Source of the DNA: an uncultured Prevotella sp. | GTDB lineage: Bacteria; Bacteroidota; Bacteroidia; Bacteroidales; Bacteroidaceae | Length of the DNA: 17,868 nucleotides | Assembly (NCBI GenBank): GCA_905202125.1 | Contig: CAJKQX010000052.1 | Location: 1 to 17,868 of the forward strand | Direction: 5' to 3' | Shown: positions 1 to 6,937 of the stretch, one piece after another | Numbering within the stretch: position 1 is the stretch's first letter | Layout: the number at the start of each line of letters is the position of its first letter | Notes under the pieces: model-generated | The model's input: only the letters and a program-made list of their open reading frames with translations | Told to the model about the DNA's origin: nothing | Databases searched by the model: none | Made by a program: the position numbers and the translations under genes

Positions 1-53
1 CAACAAATATAATCTCCAAAACAGCCATGAACTCTAATGACCGATTCGGGTTG
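1..53 (+). repeat. Partial copy (right end) of a dispersed TIR element, copy A
   Basis: Positions 3-40 match 17219-17256 with a single mismatch, and the stretch ends with the terminal motif CTCTAATGACCGATTCGGG (32-50), the complement of the left end of the copy at 16246. The window edge cuts the element, so only its right end is visible. It stops about 15 bp from the stop codon of the SGNH hydrolase gene (68-70), close to a gene 3' end like copy D. The repeat match is seen directly; the mobile-element reading is inference. Confidence 0.8.
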
Positions 54-67
54 AAGCCCTCTTCGTG

Positions 68-766
68 TTAAAGCTCTTTGTTGATTGCCGGTACGATGAG
101 TGCTTCCATTACGACATATCCCGCACCGTTGGGATGCACCGTCTCCGGAGTAAGCCGTGAGTCCATGCCCTCGCCATCCTCGGCCAGCATGGCACCGAAA
201 TAGTCCACGTATTGTATCTTGTTGGCTTTGGCGTAAGCCTTCACACGTGCGTTGAGGCTGCGTATCTTCTGCATGCCGTCGGTCACGCTCGGACGCCATC
301 CGAAATTGCGGGCGGGCAGGGTGGAGGTGAGTATCACCTTGATCTTGTGGTAACGGGCCAACTCCACCATCGAGACGATGTTGCCGAAGGTGATGTCCTC
401 GTTGTAGGGACCGGTGTTCTCGGCTATGTCGTTGGTGCCGTAGTTCAGCACGAGCACCTTAGGTTGCAGGTTGAGCACGTCCTCGCGGAAACGCAGCAGG
501 AACTGATAGGAGGTCTGTCCGCCGATGCCACGGCCGATGTAACCGTGTTTCTTGAAAAACTCGGGATGCGTCATGACCCATCCTTCAGTGATGGAGTTGC
601 CCATGAATACCACACGTTTCTCGCCTTTGGCAGGCTTGCCCAGTTTGGCATTCTCGGCCGCATAACGTCGGTAATTGGCAAAGTCGGCATGATTCTGTGC
701 CGATAATGTGCTGCTCATAAACAATGCACATACCGCAGAGAAAATGATTCTTTTGAATGTAAACAT
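68..766 (-). CDS. Secreted SGNH/GDSL-family hydrolase (acylhydrolase)
   Basis: The 232-residue product opens with a signal peptide (hydrophobic stretch about 7-22, likely cleavage near SAQ at 22-24), so it should act in the periplasm or outside the cell. SGNH blocks are visible: GNSITEGW with the nucleophile Ser58, the glycine block RGIGGQTS (79-86), GTND (110-113) with the oxyanion Asn112, and the C-terminal block ETVHPN with His211. The catalytic acid, normally Asp three residues before the His, is Glu208 here. The family removes acyl or acetyl groups from sugars, glycans or lipids; the substrate cannot be told from sequence. The gene follows lpxH by about 20 bp, so it is probably last in that operon. 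There is no clear Shine-Dalgarno, as is normal in this phylum. The fold assignment is firm and the substrate unknown. Confidence 0.88.
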   Translation of the reverse strand: MFTFKRIIFSAVCALFMSSTLSAQNHADFANYRRYAAENAKLGKPAKGEKRVVFMGNSITEGWVMTHPEFFKKHGYIGRGIGGQTSYQFLLRFREDVLNLQPKVLVLNYGTNDIAENTGPYNEDITFGNIVSMVELARYHKIKVILTSTLPARNFGWRPSVTDGMQKIRSLNARVKAYAKANKIQYVDYFGAMLAEDGEGMDSRLTPETVHPNGAGYVVMEALIVPAINKEL

Positions 767-786
767 TTTGTTGGCTTTATTTTAGG

Positions 787-1557
787 TTATGGTTTGCTTT
801 CGCCTTCGGAATATTCCTCGAGGAACATGTGCTCACCGTCAAACACGGCATAGGTGAACTGCGAGATCCAGTCGCCTAATATCATCATGCGGCTCTTGCG
901 CGAGAGGATGATGTCCAGTTCGATATGTCGGTGTCCGTAAATGAAATAGTCGATGTCAGAATGATTCTTCATGTATTCTTTGGTGAACAAGACGAGATAC
1001 TCTTTGTCCTCACCCATGTACGTAGGTTCGCTTCCGTCCTCGCGCTTGAGTCGGCTATGCCGCGCCCACGACAGTCCCAACTGCATGCCCCAGCGGGGAT
1101 GAATGGTGTTGAGAAGGAATTGGCACGTGCGGTTGTGGAACACCTTGCGCAGCAACTTGAATTTGTTGTCCGGGTCGCCCAGACCGTCGCCGTGGGCCAG
1201 GAAGAACACCTTGCCATAGATCTCGGTGGTGAGCGACTGTTTGTGTACGGTCATTCCGCATTCCTCTTCGAGATATCCGTATGTCCAGATGTCGTGGTTG
1301 CCGGTGAAGAAATGCACCTCCACGCCCATGTCGGTCAGTTCGGATATCTTGCCGAGAAAGCGCGTGTAGCCTTTCGGGACGACCAGCTTGTACTCGTTCC
1401 AGAAATCGAACATGTCGCCGAGCAGATATATAGCTGCGGCCTTGTGCTTGATGCTGTCGAGAAAGCGCACCAGCCTGCGTTCCTGGGTCCGTCTGTGCTG
1501 TATGGCCCACGAACCGAGATGGGCGTCGGAAAGGAAATATATGTTCTTGTATTCCAT
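787..1557 (-). CDS. lpxH: UDP-2,3-diacylglucosamine diphosphatase (LpxH-type metallophosphoesterase)
   Basis: The product is a 256-residue calcineurin-like metallophosphoesterase that probably hydrolyses UDP-2,3-diacylglucosamine to lipid X in lipid A synthesis, at the inner face of the inner membrane. Metal-binding motifs appear in family order: SDAHLG (Asp11, His13), GDMFDFW (Asp48, Asp51), GNHD (87-89), AHGDG (His122) and YGHRH (His209, His211). The open frame continues upstream to 1674, but I place the start at 1557: MEYKNIYFLSDAHLG begins directly at the first beta strand, as in relatives, whereas the longer version would overlap the preceding gene out of frame and add 39 residues without domain character. 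It lies 62 bp after the DUF59 gene and 20 bp before the SGNH hydrolase. Bacteroidota relatives include LpxH and other phosphoesterases, so exact substrate is likely rather than proven. Confidence 0.85.
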   Translation of the reverse strand: MEYKNIYFLSDAHLGSWAIQHRRTQERRLVRFLDSIKHKAAAIYLLGDMFDFWNEYKLVVPKGYTRFLGKISELTDMGVEVHFFTGNHDIWTYGYLEEECGMTVHKQSLTTEIYGKVFFLAHGDGLGDPDNKFKLLRKVFHNRTCQFLLNTIHPRWGMQLGLSWARHSRLKREDGSEPTYMGEDKEYLVLFTKEYMKNHSDIDYFIYGHRHIELDIILSRKSRMMILGDWISQFTYAVFDGEHMFLEEYSEGESKP

Positions 1558-1619
1558 AGATTGTCTGACATTATAAATAGGTGTTTGGTCAAAGCGAAGG
1601 ATTACCTCCTGCGGCGGAA

Positions 1620-1940
1620 TTACTCGAATCCCAGTTCCACTCTCGCCTCTTCGGTCATCATGCTTTTGTCCCATTCCGGCTCAAACACAAGATTGACCAC
1701 GGCCGTCTTGACATGTTCGAGGGTCTCCACTTTCTGTCTCACGTCTTCGATGATGAAATCGGCGGCCGGGCACGTGGGCGCCGTGAAGGTCATGTCTATC
1801 ACAACGGTGCCATCGTCCTGCACATCCACGTTGTAGATGAGTCCGAGGTCATAAATGTTTACGGGTATTTCGGGGTCGTAAACGGTGCGGAGTATGTCGA
1901 CGATACGTTCTTCGATTTTGGTCTTTTCTTCCTGTGTCAT
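1620..1940 (-). CDS. MIP18/DUF59 family protein (SufT/PaaD-like iron-sulfur assembly factor)
   Basis: This 106-residue protein has the hallmarks of the MIP18 (DUF59) family: DPEIPVNIYDLGLIYNV in the first third and the conserved cysteine loop TAPTCPAADF (Cys57). Relatives help mature iron-sulfur proteins, and some are accessory proteins for phenylacetyl-CoA oxygenase. With no paa genes nearby, an iron-sulfur assembly role is the better guess. The frame stays open to 1991, but the start at 1940 (MTQEEKTKIEER) gives the usual length, and the longer version would run through the promoter at 1962-1992. It heads a probable three-gene unit with lpxH and the SGNH hydrolase. No suf genes are visible in the window. 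Confidence 0.88.
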   Translation of the reverse strand: MTQEEKTKIEERIVDILRTVYDPEIPVNIYDLGLIYNVDVQDDGTVVIDMTFTAPTCPAADFIIEDVRQKVETLEHVKTAVVNLVFEPEWDKSMMTEEARVELGFE

Positions 1941-1961
1941 ATTGCTATTCGTACTTTTTGA

Positions 1962-1992
1962 CAAAGTTAAGAAAAAAAGACAGTCCTGCAAA
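1962..1992 (-). promoter_or_regulatory. Bacteroidota-type promoter for the DUF59-lpxH-SGNH operon
   Basis: Read on the minus strand, TTTG (1992-1989) is followed by a 19-bp spacer and TAACTTTG (1969-1962). This is an exact match to the -33/-7 pattern of the primary sigma factor in Bacteroidota. The expected transcription start is about 15 nt before the ATG at 1940, giving a short leader. The match supports a DUF59 start at 1940 rather than further upstream. Confidence 0.8.
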
Positions 1993-2038
1993 AAGTATCG
2001 TGTGATTTTTCAATCTGAATCTTCAAGGGGTTCAATTA

Positions 2039-2728
2039 TCAGAGTCGTCCCTCGTCGTTGTAGCTGTAATAACGTCCGTCGGTGATTATCAGATGGTCTG
2101 CCAGGCGTATCCTCATTATCTCGCCGGCGCTTTTCACCTTTGCAGTCAGTTTGTCGTCCTCGCCGCTCGGATTAGGGTTGTTGCTGGGATGATTGTGACA
2201 CAGCACCATAGCCACGGCGTTGTTGATGATGGCCTCGCGCATGATGATGCGCACATCGACGGCCGTCTCGCTGATGCCTCCGTGCGAGATGCGCACCGCC
2301 TTTATCAGTTTTAGACTCTGGTTCAGCAGCAATACCCAAGCCTCCTCCACATCGAGGTCCTGCATGCGGGGGTGTATGTAGTCGTAGATATGTTGTGACG
2401 AGCACATCTGCGGACGCTCCTCGGCCTTCTCCATCTGCCGACGCTTGCCCAATTCGCAGGCCGCGAGTATGGTGATGGCTTTGGCCTCGCCCACACCGTT
2501 GTATGCGGTGAGCTCCCCGATGCCTTTCTTTCCCAGGGTGTTGAGGCTGTTATTGCAGTCGGTGAGGATACGTTTCATCAGGTCGACGGCACTCTCCCGA
2601 GTCGATCCCGAACCAATCAGTATGGCCAGCAGTTCGGCGTTGGAGAGAGCCTCCGGACCCAGCCGCATGAGCTTCTCGCGCGGACGGTCCTCTTCGGCCC
2701 ACTGGTTGATGTTGAGCTTGTCGGTCAT
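2039..2728 (-). CDS. radC: RadC family JAMM/JAB-domain protein
   Basis: The product has 229 residues, the usual length. It carries the N-terminal segment RPREKLMRLGPEALSNAELL, a helix-hairpin-helix-like region (about 66-96, GIGELTAYNGVGEAKA), and a C-terminal JAMM metallopeptidase-like domain with His178-x-His180 and Asp191 (HNHPS...PSGEDD). The usual HNHPSG signature reads HNHPSN here. RadC was named as a DNA repair protein, but the original phenotype was later traced to recG, and its biochemical role is still uncertain. The start codon overlaps the stop of the upstream glycosyltransferase as ATGA (2725-2728), so the two are translationally coupled. Family assignment is very safe; function is not. 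Confidence 0.93.
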   Translation of the reverse strand: MTDKLNINQWAEEDRPREKLMRLGPEALSNAELLAILIGSGSTRESAVDLMKRILTDCNNSLNTLGKKGIGELTAYNGVGEAKAITILAACELGKRRQMEKAEERPQMCSSQHIYDYIHPRMQDLDVEEAWVLLLNQSLKLIKAVRISHGGISETAVDVRIIMREAIINNAVAMVLCHNHPSNNPNPSGEDDKLTAKVKSAGEIMRIRLADHLIITDGRYYSYNDEGRL

Positions 2729-3720
2729 TTATAGAATGTCTTTTCGAAAGCCTGAAACTCGTCCTTGCCCTTCACGCATTGTCTCCACCACGCCTGAATG
2801 AATCCCAGACCGTATCCCGTGAGCTGCACGAAGGCCGCCACGATGCTCCTCAGGCCGATGGTGATGCTACGGTTCACCCTCGTCGCGTCGGCAAATACCA
2901 ACAGCATGTAAGCCACAATAGGTATCAGCGGTATCCAACACATCAGTATGGCTGCGGCCAATAGCAATCCTGTCACTCCCACCGTGAAGACCGTGGGTAG
3001 CAGATGCACCGCCTTGAGCGATCCGGGATGTTTCTTGTGCAGATTGATGCGTGCTATCCCGCTGTTGAATACCTGTCGGAAGAATTTCTTGAAATCAGTC
3101 CTACGTTTGTGCCATACCCATGCCTCGGGAAACAGTCGGCATCGGTATCCCGCCTCGAATATGCGCAGACTGAAATCGATATCCTCGCCGAAGCGCATGC
3201 GCGAAAAACCTCCGAGCCCGCTGTACACCTCGCGCCGGATGCCCATATTGAACGATCGGGGATAGAACTTGTCCAGTTTTTTCTTACCACCGCGTATCCC
3301 GCCCGTAGTGAAAAATGACGTCATGGAGTAGGAGATGGCTTTTTGTGTGGGCGTGAACGAGTCGTGTGCGCGGTCGGGACCGCCGAATGCGTCTGCCGGA
3401 TTGGCGTTCAGCTCGTTGTCGACGGCCTCGAGATAACCCTCGGGCAGTACCACATCGCTGTCCAGAATGATGAGATAGTCGCCCTGTGAGTGTTCTGCTC
3501 CGTAGTTGCGGGCGAGTCCGGGACCGCCGTTCTCCTTATAATAATAGTGCAGGTCAAGCGACGTTTCGTACTTGGCGCATACGTCTTGGCATGTTGTCGA
3601 TGACCCGTCCTCCACGACAATCACTTCAAAATCGTTCACGCTCTGTGCAGTGAGGCTTTGCAATAGTTCATCTATCTCTTCGGGACGATTGTAGACCGGA
3701 ATGACGAAACTGTATTTCAT
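2725..3720 (-). CDS. Family 2 glycosyltransferase, membrane-anchored
   Basis: The 331-residue protein has a GT-A fold N-terminal domain: SFVIPVYNRPEEIDELLQSL at the start, VVEDGSS (36-41), a metal/nucleotide-binding DSD at 87-89, and the acceptor-side motif GEDIDFSLR (Glu179, Asp180). Three hydrophobic segments follow at about 236-258, 259-278 and 288-310, so the catalytic domain should face the cytoplasm on the inner membrane. Relatives add sugars to lipid-linked or surface glycans. Donor and acceptor cannot be read from sequence, and no polysaccharide cluster surrounds it. It is cotranscribed with radC through a 4-bp overlap. I see no strong -7 box in the short gap before it. The efp terminator lies just upstream, so it probably has its own weak promoter or depends on read-through. 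Confidence 0.88.
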   Translation of the reverse strand: MKYSFVIPVYNRPEEIDELLQSLTAQSVNDFEVIVVEDGSSTTCQDVCAKYETSLDLHYYYKENGGPGLARNYGAEHSQGDYLIILDSDVVLPEGYLEAVDNELNANPADAFGGPDRAHDSFTPTQKAISYSMTSFFTTGGIRGGKKKLDKFYPRSFNMGIRREVYSGLGGFSRMRFGEDIDFSLRIFEAGYRCRLFPEAWVWHKRRTDFKKFFRQVFNSGIARINLHKKHPGSLKAVHLLPTVFTVGVTGLLLAAAILMCWIPLIPIVAYMLLVFADATRVNRSITIGLRSIVAAFVQLTGYGLGFIQAWWRQCVKGKDEFQAFEKTFYK

Positions 3721-3764
3721 AATGCGGGATGTGGTTTAAAGTGTAGCATGAATAGATTGTAAAC

Positions 3765-3813
3765 AAAAAAGTGAAAGGGTGAAGACACGAACGTATATCA
3801 CCATTTCACTTTT
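3765..3813 (-). terminator. Rho-independent terminator of efp
   Basis: A hairpin pairs 3767-3781 with 3799-3813 (AAAAGTGAAA and GGTG against CACC and TTTCACTTTT, one mismatch, 17-nt loop). On the minus strand it is followed by a run of six T. It sits 20 bp after the efp stop codon, as expected for an intrinsic terminator. Confidence 0.8.
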
Positions 3814-3832
3814 ATTTCATGTATGGATTGTA

Positions 3833-4399
3833 TTATTCCTTTACGCGCTGCAGATAGCTGCCGTCGCGAGTGTCAACCTGGATGAGGTCGCCCTCGTTGA
3901 TGAAGAGAGGTACGCGTACCTCAACGCCCGTCTCAAGAGTCGCAGGTTTTGTGGCGTTGGTGGCTGTATCGCCCTTGATACCCGGCTCGGAGTGAGTGAT
4001 GCGCAGGTTGGTCTTAACAGGCATTTCGCCGAAGAGCACAGTCTCGTTTGATGCGTCGGAAACCACCTCGATGATGTCGCCTTCCTTCATGAAATCGACA
4101 CCTGTGATGAGCTCGTGACCGATTGGAATCTGGTCGTAAGTCTCCTGATTCATGAAGATGTAGTCTTCGCCCTCTTTGTAGAGATACTGGTACGGGCGAC
4201 GCTCAACGCGCACATCTTCCAACTTTTCGCTGATGTCGAAGCGACGCTCGAGCACACGACCGTCAACTACGTTCTTCAGTTTTACACGCATGAAAGTGTT
4301 GCCCTTTCCGGGTTTCACGTGCAAGAACTCGATAACGAAAAACAGTTTGCCGTCCATGCGGATGCATGTTCCGTTCTTAATGTCTTGTGAATTGATCAT
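3833..4399 (-). CDS. efp: Translation elongation factor P
   Basis: EF-P binds ribosomes stalled at polyproline stretches and promotes peptide bond formation. The 188-residue length is standard. The N-terminal KOW-like domain carries the loop HVKPGKGNTF, in which Lys32 (PGKG) is at the position that is post-translationally modified in many bacteria. Two OB-type domains follow, the last ending in the typical segment NEGDLIQVDTRDGSYLQRV. No modification enzyme (EpmA, EpmB or EarP type) is encoded in the window. The gene is monocistronic, with a terminator downstream and a TAACTTTG promoter box upstream, and is divergent from rpmH, an arrangement I associate with Bacteroidota. Confidence 0.97.
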   Translation of the reverse strand: MINSQDIKNGTCIRMDGKLFFVIEFLHVKPGKGNTFMRVKLKNVVDGRVLERRFDISEKLEDVRVERRPYQYLYKEGEDYIFMNQETYDQIPIGHELITGVDFMKEGDIIEVVSDASNETVLFGEMPVKTNLRITHSEPGIKGDTATNATKPATLETGVEVRVPLFINEGDLIQVDTRDGSYLQRVKE

Positions 4400-4448
4400 A
4401 TATAATTATTGTTTACTTGAAATATTCAAATCCGTTTGTATTTCGCTG

Positions 4449-4456
4449 CAAAGTTA
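4449..4456 (-). promoter_or_regulatory. -7 box of the efp promoter
   Basis: The minus strand reads TAACTTTG here, an exact -7 match about 50 bp before the efp ATG. The -33 position holds only a weak TTTAGG-like sequence. It faces away from the rpmH promoter, so the two share a divergent control region of about 180 bp. Confidence 0.65.
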
Positions 4457-4506
4457 CGGTAAATTTAGAAAAAAACCTAAATTATTAAGCTAAAAAACGC
4501 ATTATT

Positions 4507-4538
4507 TTTGGCTGTTTGAAAAGAAATGACTAATTTTG
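4507..4538 (+). promoter_or_regulatory. Promoter of rpmH
   Basis: TTTG (4507-4510) is followed after 20 bp by TAATTTTG (4531-4538), matching the Bacteroidota -33/-7 pattern. The ATG of rpmH lies 42 bp downstream of the -7 box, leaving an A-rich leader (about 4552-4580) that is typical of efficiently translated genes in this phylum. Confidence 0.75.
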
Positions 4539-4580
4539 CAGCCCAAAGTGTGAATAATAACAAATAAAATAAAATAGACA

Positions 4581-4736
4581 ATGAAAAGAACGTTTCAGCC
4601 TCACAACAGAAGAAGAGTGAACAAGCACGGCTTCCGTGAGAGAATGTCAACAAAGAATGGTCGTCGCGTATTAGCATCGCGTCGTGCTCATGGTCGCAAA
4701 AAACTGACTGTATCAGACGAGCACCACGGAAAATAA
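4581..4736 (+). CDS. rpmH: Large ribosomal subunit protein bL34
   Basis: This short gene (51 residues) encodes MKRTFQPHNRRRVNKHGFRE at its start, then RMSTKNGRRVLASRRAHGRK, the conserved bL34 sequence rich in Arg and Lys. A short tail, KLTVSDEHHGK, follows. bL34 is a small structural protein of the 50S subunit. The length is at the upper end for the family because of the C-terminal tail. It has its own promoter and is closed by a strong terminator, so it is expressed alone rather than with rnpA/yidC as in many other bacteria. Confidence 0.97.
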   Translation: MKRTFQPHNRRRVNKHGFRERMSTKNGRRVLASRRAHGRKKLTVSDEHHGK

Positions 4737-4768
4737 TTCCGGGAGAGAATTTCTTTCAGTACATTCTT

Positions 4769-4822
4769 AAGACAGCAAGGAACAGACCACGGCTCTGTTC
4801 CTTGCTGTCTTTATGGTTTTTT
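4769..4822 (+). terminator. Rho-independent terminator of rpmH
   Basis: A perfect 18-bp stem (4769-4786 with 4794-4811) with a 7-nt loop is followed shortly by a run of six T (4817-4822). It begins about 30 bp after the rpmH stop codon. It is among the most stable simple hairpins in the window. Confidence 0.88.
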
Positions 4823-4936
4823 GCAAGCAGGCTTTCTGTCGTTTATTCTGAATTTGGAGTGATGAATCTTTTTATTACGTCATCTTATTTATTTATGGCG
4901 ACATGGTGAGGATTCCATTGTATTAATACCAAATTC

Positions 4937-5020
4937 GTACAGGAACCTTGTACCGGCAGTACAAAGTTCCTGTACTGTCGGTACAAAGTTCTTGTACTGC
5001 CGGTACAAAGGCTTTGTACT
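4937..5020. repeat. Four-unit 22-bp palindromic GTAC array
   Basis: GTAC occurs eight times, at 4937, 4950, 4959, 4972, 4981, 4994, 5003 and 5016, spaced alternately 13 and 9 bp. This gives a 22-bp period, with units starting at 4937, 4959, 4981 and 5003. Each unit is a 17-bp imperfect palindrome of the type GTACAAAG-n-CTTTGTAC plus a 5-bp linker (CGGCA, TGTCG, TGCCG). Unit 1 is nearly the reverse complement of unit 2 (16 of 17), so 4937-4975 can form a 17-bp hairpin with a 5-nt loop. The array lies between the rpmH terminator and the PASTA promoter. Confidence 0.92.
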
Positions 5021-5079
5021 AAATCGTCGCGGACATGCTGCGCAAGCGACGGGCATACAATTAAAAAAGTATTATTTAT

Positions 5080-5110
5080 TTTGCGTTTTCCCGTCTAAAT
5101 GCTATCTTTG
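5080..5110 (+). promoter_or_regulatory. Promoter of the PASTA-rluD-ddl operon
   Basis: TTTG (5080-5083), a 19-bp spacer and TATCTTTG (5103-5110) form a full match to the Bacteroidota promoter pattern. Transcription would start close to 5117, leaving only about a dozen nucleotides before the ATG at 5129. Confidence 0.8.
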
Positions 5111-5128
5111 TACAAAAATAGATGAAGA

Positions 5129-5782
5129 ATGAAACCATCCGAATTTCTCGATAGGTTCAAAAGCCGATATCTCTGGGGCAATGTCTTTGCTATGATGGTA
5201 GTGGTCGGACTGTTGATATTTGGCGTGAAATACGCTCTCGATGTCTACACCCGTCATGGTGAGGTGGTCAGTGTGCCTGATGTGCGTGGCAAGTCGTTTG
5301 CCGATGCGCGCCATTTGCTCATGAGTATGGGGCTCAATGTCGTGGTGAGCGATACGGGATACGTCAAATCATTTCCTGCCGACTGCATTCTCGAGCAGAC
5401 CCCCGAGGCCAAATCGGAAGTCAAGATGGGGCGTACCATCACTGTGATAATCAACGCAGCCCACTCGCCCACATTGGCATTGCCCGACATAGTGGACAAC
5501 AGTTCGCTACGTGAGGCCACCGCCAAGCTGCGCGCCATGGGTTTCAAGGTGGGTGCACCGCAGTATGTGCCCGGCGAGAAGGACTGGGTGTACGGTGTGC
5601 TCGTACGGGGACGTCAGGTCGATGCGGGCGACCGCATATCCGTGGAGGATGTCCTTGTCATACAGACCGGAAACGGTATGCGCGACGAGGCCGACAGCGT
5701 GGAATACGTTGATGCCGATGATATGGAGATTGAGGAAGAAGGTGATGTGGACGAGTTTCAGGTGGTGACATCTTCGGAGTAA
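5129..5782 (+). CDS. Membrane-anchored protein with two PASTA domains
   Basis: The 217-residue protein starts with a short basic segment, then one transmembrane helix (about 17-36), which predicts a cytoplasmic N-terminus and a periplasmic body. Two PASTA repeats follow, at about 46-112 (VSVPDVRGKSFADARHLLMS onward) and 115-182 (LALPDIVDNSSLREATAKL onward). An acidic tail runs from 185 to 211. PASTA domains in kinases and penicillin-binding proteins interact with cell-wall precursors; here they stand alone without kinase or transpeptidase. The gene leads the unit with rluD and ddl, and ddl makes the peptidoglycan dipeptide, which fits a cell-wall role. That role is inference. A strong promoter sits immediately upstream. 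Confidence 0.9.
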   Translation: MKPSEFLDRFKSRYLWGNVFAMMVVVGLLIFGVKYALDVYTRHGEVVSVPDVRGKSFADARHLLMSMGLNVVVSDTGYVKSFPADCILEQTPEAKSEVKMGRTITVIINAAHSPTLALPDIVDNSSLREATAKLRAMGFKVGAPQYVPGEKDWVYGVLVRGRQVDAGDRISVEDVLVIQTGNGMRDEADSVEYVDADDMEIEEEGDVDEFQVVTSSE

Positions 5783-5848
5783 AACTCTCCGGGCGAGCCG
5801 CATCATCCGTGGCCACATATTTCCATTGATAAAAGAACGAGAACAAAA

Positions 5849-6907
5849 ATGACTGATAATATAGAAGATATCGACGAACTGGAAGACGACGGTCAATTGT
5901 ATGAGCATTTCCGGTTTGAGGTGGACAAGGGACAGGAACTGCTGCGTGTGGACAAGTACATGTGCATCAAGATGCAACACTCCAGCCGTAACCGCATACA
6001 GAAAGCCGCCGATGCCGGTTTTGTGCATGTGAACGGGCAACCTGTGAAGAGCAACTACAAGGTAAGGCCCGGCGATGTGGTCACACTCATGCTCGACCGT
6101 CCGCGTCACGACACCTCCATACAGGCTGAGAACATACCGCTCGACGTGGTTTATGAGGACGACGACCTGATGGTGGTCAACAAACCGGCGGGTCTCGTGG
6201 TGCATCCCGGTGTGGGTAATTTCACGGGAACGCTCGTCAACGCTCTGGCATGGCACATGAAAGACGTCAAGTCATTCGACCCCAACGACCCCGAAGTGGG
6301 ACTGGTGCACCGCATTGACAAGGATACCAGCGGACTGCTGGTCATCGCCAAGACCCCTCGTGCCAAGACAAGTCTGGGCGTACAGTTCTTCAACAAAACC
6401 ACCCACCGCAGCTACAACGCCCTGGTGTGGGGCAATTTCAACGAGGACGAAGGGCGCATAGAGGGAAACATAGCCCGCGATCCGAAAGACCGTCTGCGCA
6501 TGACCGTCTATTCGCCGGAGTCGGGCATAGGCAAGGAGGCTGTCACGCATTACCGCGTGATAGAGCGTTTCGGGTATGTTACGCTCGTGGAATGCATCCT
6601 CGAGACGGGCCGTACACATCAGATACGCGCCCACATGCGCCATATCGGTCATCCGCTTTTTGCCGACGAGCGCTACGGCGGATGCGAGATATTGCGCGGC
6701 AATCGCAGTTCCTCGTACAAGGCATTCATCCAGAACTGTTTCAAACTGTGCAACCGTCAGGCACTGCATGCCCGCACATTAGGATTCGTGCATCCCGTCT
6801 CCAGACAACAGATGGATTTCACATCGCCGCTACCCGACGATATGGACGCCCTCATACGCAAATGGCGCGGATACGTGGAGGGCACAACCAATAACACATT
6901 CGAATAA
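5849..6907 (+). CDS. rluD: RluD-type 23S rRNA pseudouridine synthase
   Basis: The enzyme converts specific uridines in 23S rRNA to pseudouridine. The 352-residue protein has an N-terminal acidic leader, an S4 RNA-binding domain (about 30-95: LRVDKYMCIKMQHSSRNRIQ onward) and the RluA-family catalytic domain. The signature HRIDKDTSGLLVIAKT contains the catalytic Asp157, and the later GRTHQIRAHMRHIGHPL segment is conserved in the family. The S4 domain separates it from RluA itself and favours RluD or RluC-like enzymes. Target uridines are inferred (RluD-like: helix 69). It lies 66 bp after the PASTA gene and 30 bp before ddl. Confidence 0.9.
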   Translation: MTDNIEDIDELEDDGQLYEHFRFEVDKGQELLRVDKYMCIKMQHSSRNRIQKAADAGFVHVNGQPVKSNYKVRPGDVVTLMLDRPRHDTSIQAENIPLDVVYEDDDLMVVNKPAGLVVHPGVGNFTGTLVNALAWHMKDVKSFDPNDPEVGLVHRIDKDTSGLLVIAKTPRAKTSLGVQFFNKTTHRSYNALVWGNFNEDEGRIEGNIARDPKDRLRMTVYSPESGIGKEAVTHYRVIERFGYVTLVECILETGRTHQIRAHMRHIGHPLFADERYGGCEILRGNRSSSYKAFIQNCFKLCNRQALHARTLGFVHPVSRQQMDFTSPLPDDMDALIRKWRGYVEGTTNNTFE

Positions 6908-6937
6908 AACAACAATAAAGATACTATATAATTGAAG

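Larger units (their letters stand above)
4737..5128. other. Intergenic region between rpmH and the PASTA gene
   Basis: These 392 bp hold no credible gene. In order they contain the rpmH terminator (4769-4822), about 110 bp of AT-rich sequence in which I see nothing, the GTAC palindrome array (4937-5020), a short inverted repeat CGTCGC/GCGACG (5025-5030, 5046-5051), and the promoter of the PASTA operon (5080-5110). Confidence 0.8.

Noticed and set aside
1558..1674. Upstream extension of lpxH to 1674
   Set aside because: It would overlap the DUF59 gene out of frame and add 39 residues before the first strand of the phosphoesterase fold.
212..1836. Long plus-strand open frames opposite the SGNH and lpxH genes (212-706 and 925-1836)
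   Set aside because: They are antisense to genes with complete, ordered family motifs, and their translations show no domain or start signal.
4937..5020. CRISPR array considered for the 22-bp periodic repeats here and at 17550-17615
   Set aside because: The period is only 22 bp, the units are palindromes placed nearly back to back with 5-7 bp linkers, there are no 30-bp unique spacers, and no cas genes are present.
5507..6256. Minus-strand open frame of 249 codons opposite the PASTA and rluD genes
   Set aside because: It spans two real genes and their gap in antisense; the His/Val-rich composition is typical of a shadow frame.
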